From: Dehalococcoidia bacterium
Lineage (GTDB): Bacteria; Chloroflexota; Dehalococcoidia; UBA2979
Reading direction: 5' to 3'
DNA length: 15,251 nt
Assembly: GCA_030745285.1 (NCBI GenBank)
Contig: JASLOV010000059.1
Location: 1-15,251, forward strand
The notes beneath the pieces are model-generated. The model was not told the DNA's origin and searched no databases. It was given only the letters and a program-made list of their open reading frames with translations. Numbering within the stretch: the stretch's first letter is position 1; each line of letters begins with the position of its first letter. This document shows, in pieces, positions 11,610-15,251 of this stretch. The position numbers and the translations under genes were made by a program.

Positions 11610-12206
11610 ATGCTCCACTCACTGCAGGACTGGCTCGTTGACTGGGCGGACAGCCCGGCCGGCCCCGCCATGCTCGCGCTCTTCAGCGCGGCCGAGGCGA
11701 TCTTCTTCCCCATTCCGCCCGACCCGTTGTTGATCGCGCTCGCCCTGCGCGATCCGAACGATGCCCTGCTGCTTGCAGGCCTGACCACGGCAGCGTCGAC
11801 GGGCGGCGGCGTGATCGGCCACCTGCTGGGCCGTCGAGTCGGGCGCCCGATCCTGCAACGCTTCCACAGCCGCCAGGTGGAGCGCGTCGAGCAGCTCTTC
11901 GTGCGTCACGGGTTCTGGGCGATCGTGCTCGCCGGGCTCACTCCCCTGCCCTACAAGGTCTTCACCGTCGCCGCCGGAGTCTTCGATGTGCCCCGGCTGC
12001 CCTTCGTGCTGGCATCGATCGTCGGGCGCGGCGTGCGCTTCGGAGGCATCGGCGTACTGATCTTCTTCTGGGGCGATCGCTTCCAGCAGTTCCTCGATGA
12101 ACGGTTCGACCTGATCATGCTGTCGATGGGCGCGCTGCTGTTGCTCGCCGTCGCCATCTGGGCGGTGTGGGCACGTCGAAACGGAAGCCTCGCCCCCGGC
12201 AGCTGA
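11610..12206 (+). CDS. YqaA/DedA-like (VTT domain) membrane protein
   Basis: A 198-residue integral membrane protein related to the DedA/SNARE-associated (VTT) superfamily, whose members are linked to lipid flipping and envelope homeostasis. Visible are S-A-A-E-A-I-F-F-P-I-P-P-D-P-L-L-I-A-L-A (about 26-45), G-G-G-V-I-G-H-L-L-G-R-R-V-G-R-P, the re-entrant L-A-G-L-T-P-L-P-Y-K-V-F-T-V-A-A-G-V-F (near 108-126) and G-R-G-V-R-F, ending with a hydrophobic helix (about 170-188) and a basic tail. The T-P-x-P-Y-K motif is characteristic of the YqaA branch. I chose the ATG at 11610 (TGAGG just upstream), since in-frame sequence back to 11427 has no recognisable content. The gap from 11149 holds only the kinase relic. 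Single gene between the relic and the SDR gene; substrate unknown. Confidence 0.87.
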   Translation: MLHSLQDWLVDWADSPAGPAMLALFSAAEAIFFPIPPDPLLIALALRDPNDALLLAGLTTAASTGGGVIGHLLGRRVGRPILQRFHSRQVERVEQLFVRHGFWAIVLAGLTPLPYKVFTVAAGVFDVPRLPFVLASIVGRGVRFGGIGVLIFFWGDRFQQFLDERFDLIMLSMGALLLLAVAIWAVWARRNGSLAPGS

Positions 12207-12339
12207 CGTTCAGGCAGGACCCCGTCGTGCGCCGCCGCGGTGTGACTGCCAGCGTTCGCAGCGCGGCTATCGCGTATCATCGGCTCAACGCGGGGATCGC
12301 CGACGGCGCACCGCAGGGCGATGCGGGGGGGAGACAGCA

Positions 12340-13185
12340 ATGGGCAAGCTCGACGAGAGGGTCGCGGTCGTCACGGGGGCCAGCCGCGGGATCGGCAAGG
12401 CCATTGCTGCAATGTTCGCGGACGAGGGCGCAAAGGTCGTCGCCGTCGCCCGCACCCTGAAGGAGGGCGACCACCAGCTCGAGGGCTCGCTCGAAACCAC
12501 CGTCGCCGAGATCAATGACTCCGGCGGCCAGGCCACTGCCGTGGCCGCCAACATCTCTGAGGAAGACGACTGCATGCGCGTGATCGAGGAGGCGAAGGCC
12601 GCCTTCGGCAGCGTCGACATACTCATTAACAACGCGGCGCTCAACTACTACATCCCGGTCGTCGACTACCCGACGAGCCGCTGGGCGCGCGCCTTCGCCG
12701 TCAACGTGCACGGCCCGTTCATCCTCTCCAAGGCGGTGCTGCCGGACATGATCGAGCGCCGCAGCGGCGCCATCGTCAACATCTCCTCCGGCGCGGCGAT
12801 CGGCCCCGGACGCGGCCCCTACGAGGACAGCCAGGTGCGCGGCGGCGTGATGTACGGCGCGTCCAAGGCGGCGCTGGAGCGCTTCACCCAGGGGCTCGCG
12901 CAGGAGGTCTACCAGCACGGCATCACCGTCGCCTGCTTCTCGCCCTCCCAGGTTGTGCCGACGCCGGGCACCGTGTTCCACAAGCTCGTCTCCGGGCTCG
13001 ACGACCCGCGCGGCGAGCCACCGGAGCTGATGGCGAAGGCGGCGCTACTGCTGGCATCCGAACCGCTCGATCAGGTCAGTGGCCGGGTAACCTACAGCCA
13101 GCAGATCCTCAAGGAGTTCGGCTGGATCGACGAAGCAACGGGTACCGGCGTCGAGCGGACGGGCTCGGGGTACTCGCAGATCTAG
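12340..13185 (+). CDS. Short-chain dehydrogenase/reductase (SDR family)
   Basis: NAD(P)-dependent oxidoreductase, 281 residues with a classical SDR Rossmann core. The cofactor motif is T12-G-A-S-R-G-I-G19, followed by V-A-R after strand 2 (an Arg favouring NADP). N97-N-A-A, N122, S149-S150 and Y172-G-A-S-K176 supply the active site. Between the catalytic Ser and Tyr there are about 22 residues instead of the usual 12-13, an insertion (G-P-G-R-G-P-Y-E-D-S-Q) that may shape substrate binding. The C-terminus is extended and hydrophilic. The start has GGGGGAGA about 7 nt upstream. It lies 133 bp after the YqaA-like gene and 91 bp before the PAC2 gene, so may be its own unit. The substrate is not identifiable. 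Confidence 0.93.
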   Translation: MGKLDERVAVVTGASRGIGKAIAAMFADEGAKVVAVARTLKEGDHQLEGSLETTVAEINDSGGQATAVAANISEEDDCMRVIEEAKAAFGSVDILINNAALNYYIPVVDYPTSRWARAFAVNVHGPFILSKAVLPDMIERRSGAIVNISSGAAIGPGRGPYEDSQVRGGVMYGASKAALERFTQGLAQEVYQHGITVACFSPSQVVPTPGTVFHKLVSGLDDPRGEPPELMAKAALLLASEPLDQVSGRVTYSQQILKEFGWIDEATGTGVERTGSGYSQI

Positions 13186-13276
13186 TGCAAGGCGGATCCG
13201 GTCGAGGCGCGGACGGCCCCGTCCCGCACCAGCGCAAGGAACGACCAGAAGCAGCCAGGGAAGAGACGGTCGACCG

Positions 13277-14200
13277 ATGAACGAGCCCCTACACGAGGCC
13301 CTCAAGCCGCTCGAAGAACTCGGGCCGCTCAACGACCCCGTGCTGCTGGCCAGCTTCTCCGGCTGGGGCGACAACATGGGCTCCGCCGCTGCCACGCTCG
13401 AATACCTGACGAAGCAATGGGAGGCGACGCCGATCGCAGAGATCGCTCCGGAACTGTTCTTCGACTTCACCGTGCAGCGCCCTCGCGTCCGGCTCGAGGA
13501 CGGCGAGCGCGTGCTTGACTGGCCCGCGCTGCGCTTCCACCGCGCCCGCCCGCCCGGTGGGGAGCGCGACTTCGTACTGCTGAGCGGGCCGGAACCGAGC
13601 CTGCGCTGGCAGACCTTCACGGAGGCAATCGCCGGGCTGATGAAGACGGTCGGCGCGACCACCAGCGTCACGCTGGGGGCGCAGCCGGCCGCCGTCCCCC
13701 ACACCCGCCCCCTGCCCGTCACGCTCTCCGCCTCGCACCCGGAGTTCGAGCAGCAGTTCGGGCTCGAGATCCGCGCGACATCGCGCTACCAGGGGCCGGT
13801 CGGCATCGTCAGTGTCCTCAATCTGCACCACCGCGACATGGAATGGCGCAACGCCCATTTGCGTGTGATGGCGCCGCACTACCTGACGATGGGGCCGAAC
13901 CCCAACGTCGCGACCACGCTGGTGAAGACCATCGACCACGGCTTCGGCGTCTCTACCCCGCTCGGCCCGCTGGAAGAGCGCGTCGAGGCCTTCGCCGACC
14001 AGGTGCGCGAGGCGATGCAGGAGTCGTCCGAGGCGGAGTCCTACGTGACGCAGCTGGAAGAGCAGTACGACGAGAACCAGCCTCAGTTGCCGACCTTCGA
14101 CGCGCCGGCGGGAGAGCCCGGGAGCGGCAACCTCCCGGCCGCCGACGACCTGCTCTCCGACCTCGAGAACTTCTTGCGTGAGCGCCGGCAGGACGAATAA
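13277..14200 (+). CDS. PAC2 (proteasome assembly chaperone-like) family protein
   Basis: A 307-residue protein with the bacterial PAC2 fold, named after eukaryotic proteasome assembly chaperone 2; the bacterial role is unsettled. The N-terminal part shows L-L-A-S-F-S-G-W-G-D-N-M-G-S-A-A-A-T-L-E-Y-L (about 24-45), the family hallmark, then F-D-F-T-V-Q-R-P and R-W-Q-T-F-T-E-A-I. The middle has the motifs G-A-T-T-S-V-T-L-G-A-Q-P-A-A-V-P-H-T-R-P and A-P-H-Y-L. The last 70 residues are acidic and Gln/Glu-rich (E-E-Q-Y-D-E-N-Q), probably coiled or disordered, ending L-E-N-F-L-R-E-R-R. A GGAAGAGA sequence lies some 10 nt or more upstream of the ATG. The GDPD gene follows after 15 bp, so the two are probably co-transcribed. 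Confidence 0.88.
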   Translation: MNEPLHEALKPLEELGPLNDPVLLASFSGWGDNMGSAAATLEYLTKQWEATPIAEIAPELFFDFTVQRPRVRLEDGERVLDWPALRFHRARPPGGERDFVLLSGPEPSLRWQTFTEAIAGLMKTVGATTSVTLGAQPAAVPHTRPLPVTLSASHPEFEQQFGLEIRATSRYQGPVGIVSVLNLHHRDMEWRNAHLRVMAPHYLTMGPNPNVATTLVKTIDHGFGVSTPLGPLEERVEAFADQVREAMQESSEAESYVTQLEEQYDENQPQLPTFDAPAGEPGSGNLPAADDLLSDLENFLRERRQDE

Positions 14201-14215
14201 CGACCGGGCCGCCCA

Positions 14216-14980
14216 GTGAGCGCGCTCGTGATCTCCCACCGCACGAACATGGGCACCCAGCCTGAAAACACCCTGGCCGGCATCGGCGCGGCCATCAACG
14301 ACGGCGTCGACGCGATCGAAGTGGACGTGCGCGCCACGGCCGACGGCGTGCCGGTGCTGATGCACGACGCATCGCTGCGGCGCACAACCGGGGACAGCCG
14401 GGACGTCGCGGCTGTCACCCTCGCTGAGCTGGGCGCGTCGCGCGTGGCCGGACCGGCCGGCGAACCCGGCGACGAGGCCGGCTCGCAGCCGCAGCCGCAG
14501 GCCGTGCCCTCGCTGGCCGCGGCGCTCGCCGCCGTCAACGGCCTCTGCACGCTCGTGCTCGAAGTCAAGCAGGCCGGCATCGAACAGGCAGTCGCCGCCG
14601 CCGTGCGCGACGCCGGCGCACAGCAGTGGTGCTGGCTGTGGTCGTTCGACCCGTGGGTCGCGGCGGCCGCGGCGCAAGCACTCCCCACGGTCCCCGTCTC
14701 GCTGCTGGCTGCAGCGGGCTCGGGCAAGCGGTTCGGCATCGACTCGCCCACGCAGACCGCCGCCGCGGCCGGCTTCGCCGGCCTCAGCCTAGAGCACTCG
14801 ACGGTAACGGACACGTCGGTGGCAGAGGCGCACGAGCTCGGCCTCGCGGTCTACACGTGGACCGTGAACGAGGACAAGGACATCCGTCGGGTGCTGGAGG
14901 CCGGGGTCGATGGCGTCTGCGGCAACTACCCGCTCCGCATCACCGAGGTGATCGGCGGACGGACGCCGCGCGCCGGCTGA
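14216..14980 (+). CDS. Glycerophosphodiester phosphodiesterase (GDPD family)
   Basis: Hydrolyses glycerophosphodiesters from phospholipid turnover to glycerol-3-phosphate and an alcohol. The 254-residue TIM-barrel protein shows the family residues I-S-H8-R9, P-E17-N-T, E35-V-D37 and M-H50-D-A-S-L-R-R-T-T; H8 and H50 are the expected catalytic pair, and E35/D37 the metal ligands. Later blocks are L-V-L-E-V-K, W-S-F-D and Y-T-W-T-V-N, ending G-V-D-G-V-C-G-N-Y-P. No signal peptide, so cytoplasmic. A Pro/Gln/Gly-rich insert (about 79-95) interrupts the barrel near helix 2. The start codon is GTG, 15 bp after the PAC2 stop, with weak ribosome-binding signal. The gap after it to tRNA-Trp holds only the tRNA promoter. 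Confidence 0.92.
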   Translation: MSALVISHRTNMGTQPENTLAGIGAAINDGVDAIEVDVRATADGVPVLMHDASLRRTTGDSRDVAAVTLAELGASRVAGPAGEPGDEAGSQPQPQAVPSLAAALAAVNGLCTLVLEVKQAGIEQAVAAAVRDAGAQQWCWLWSFDPWVAAAAAQALPTVPVSLLAAAGSGKRFGIDSPTQTAAAAGFAGLSLEHSTVTDTSVAEAHELGLAVYTWTVNEDKDIRRVLEAGVDGVCGNYPLRITEVIGGRTPRAG

Positions 14981-15071
14981 GGATCGATCGGGCAGCACAG
15001 GCCGGCGGTGGGCGGCGGGGTCTGGAGCGGGTAAGCTCGCTCGTGCGGCCCATCGTTGATCGACCGGGGCT

Positions 15072-15101
15072 TTGATCTCGGAGGCGATCCGAACCTAGAA
15101 T
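15072..15101 (+). promoter_or_regulatory. Promoter of the tRNA-Trp/tRNA-Leu unit
   Basis: TTGATC (15072-15077), 18-nt spacer, TAGAAT (15096-15101; 5 of 6 consensus bases). Transcription would start near 15108, just before the mature tRNA-Trp. The best-looking promoter in the window. Confidence 0.65.
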
Positions 15102-15109
15102 CGGTGTAC

Positions 15110-15186
15110 AGGAGTGTAGCTCAGTTTGGCAGAGCAACGGTCTCCAAAACCGTAGGTCGTGGGTTCGAGTCCCTCCACTCCTGCCA
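15110..15186 (+). tRNA. tRNA-Trp(CCA)
   Basis: Cloverleaf with acceptor AGGAGTG/CACTCCT, discriminator G and encoded CCA (15184-15186). The anticodon stem ACGGT/ACCGT encloses loop CTCCAAA, giving anticodon CCA. The T-arm carries GGGTTCGAGTCCC. 77 nt including CCA. A single tRNA-Trp reading UGG is expected per genome. tRNA-Leu follows after 11 nt, so they are probably one transcript. Confidence 0.97.
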
Positions 15187-15197
15187 GGACTGCCGGG

Positions 15198-15251
15198 GCC
15201 CAGGTGGTGGAATTGGCAGACACGCCGTCTTGAGGGGGCGGTGCCCGCAAG
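15198..15251 (+). tRNA. tRNA-Leu(GAG), 3' part outside window
   Basis: The 5' part of a class II tRNA: acceptor GCCCAGG, D-arm TGGTGGAATTGGCAGACACGC as in bacterial tRNA-Leu, anticodon stem CCGTC/GGCGG with loop TTGAGGG giving anticodon GAG, then the start of the long variable arm (TGCCCGCAAG). The window ends here, so the T-arm and 3' end are not visible. Confidence 0.93.

Noticed and set aside
13289..14677. Minus-strand open frame of 462 codons
   Set aside because: Opposite strand of the PAC2 and GDPD genes; its product is Arg/Gly/Ala/His-rich with no family motif, a typical GC-rich shadow.
1..15251. CRISPR array or insertion-sequence transposase
   Set aside because: No regularly spaced repeat-spacer unit of CRISPR size and no transposase motif seen; the only regular repeat is the three-copy 16-nt array at tRNA-Gln.

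Overview
ORGANISM. The window is GC-rich bacterial DNA with short intergenic gaps, GTGA start/stop overlaps and Shine-Dalgarno sequences of the GGAGG/AGGAAG type. The gene set fits a Chloroflexota or actinobacterial-type genome: an F420-type luciferase-like oxidoreductase, an ACT-domain malic enzyme, a PAC2 protein, lspA-rluD-gltX, and tRNA genes encoding CCA. Chloroflexota is my preference, but the sequence alone does not settle it. LAYOUT. Positions 1-1220 look like the edge of a mobile island: the catalytic end of a tyrosine recombinase running off the left edge, a convergent HEPN-like gene, then short direct repeats and a strong hairpin against the 3' end of tRNA-Glu(CUC). Positions 1478-3774 hold a small membrane protein, a luciferase-like (LLM) oxidoreductase and a stand-alone NAD(P)H-hydrate epimerase. 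Positions 3926-4302 hold a broken pyridoxamine-phosphate-oxidase-fold gene that stops at the 3' end of tRNA-Glu(UUC). Positions 4340-6854 hold a one-pass membrane protein and, divergently, an ACT-malic enzyme that appears to carry an N-terminal zinc ribbon, closed by a 32-bp palindromic terminator. Positions 6879-7845 (minus strand) hold a sulfite-oxidase-like molybdoenzyme followed by a SelW/Rdx-family gene. Positions 7970-10943 are an lspA-rluD-gltX operon, followed by tRNA-Gln(CUG). Next come a 16-nt-period triple repeat and a histidine-kinase relic. Positions 11610-14980 hold a YqaA/DedA-type membrane protein, an SDR dehydrogenase, a PAC2 protein and a glycerophosphodiester phosphodiesterase. 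The window ends in tRNA-Trp and a truncated tRNA-Leu(GAG). MAIN DISCOVERY. The SelW-like gene at 6879-7151 reads through an in-frame TGA at 7104-7106, exactly where the family has the second Cys of its CxxC redox motif (here Y-C-V-S-U-N-Y). A 7-bp hairpin with a UGGAC loop begins 15 nt after the TGA and puts its loop guanines 23-24 nt after it, as expected of a bacterial SECIS element. It is therefore very probably a selenoprotein that ordinary gene calling would cut to a 72-residue piece lacking its active site. HOW THE PARTS WORK TOGETHER. lspA, rluD and gltX are tightly coupled housekeeping genes. GluRS, two tRNA-Glu isoacceptors and a tRNA-Gln with a U1-A72 pair lie within 10 kb, consistent with the indirect Glu-to-Gln-tRNA(Gln) route. 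Three tRNA 3' ends are bordered by gene debris or mobile-element genes, which suggests repeated integration and loss at tRNA sites.
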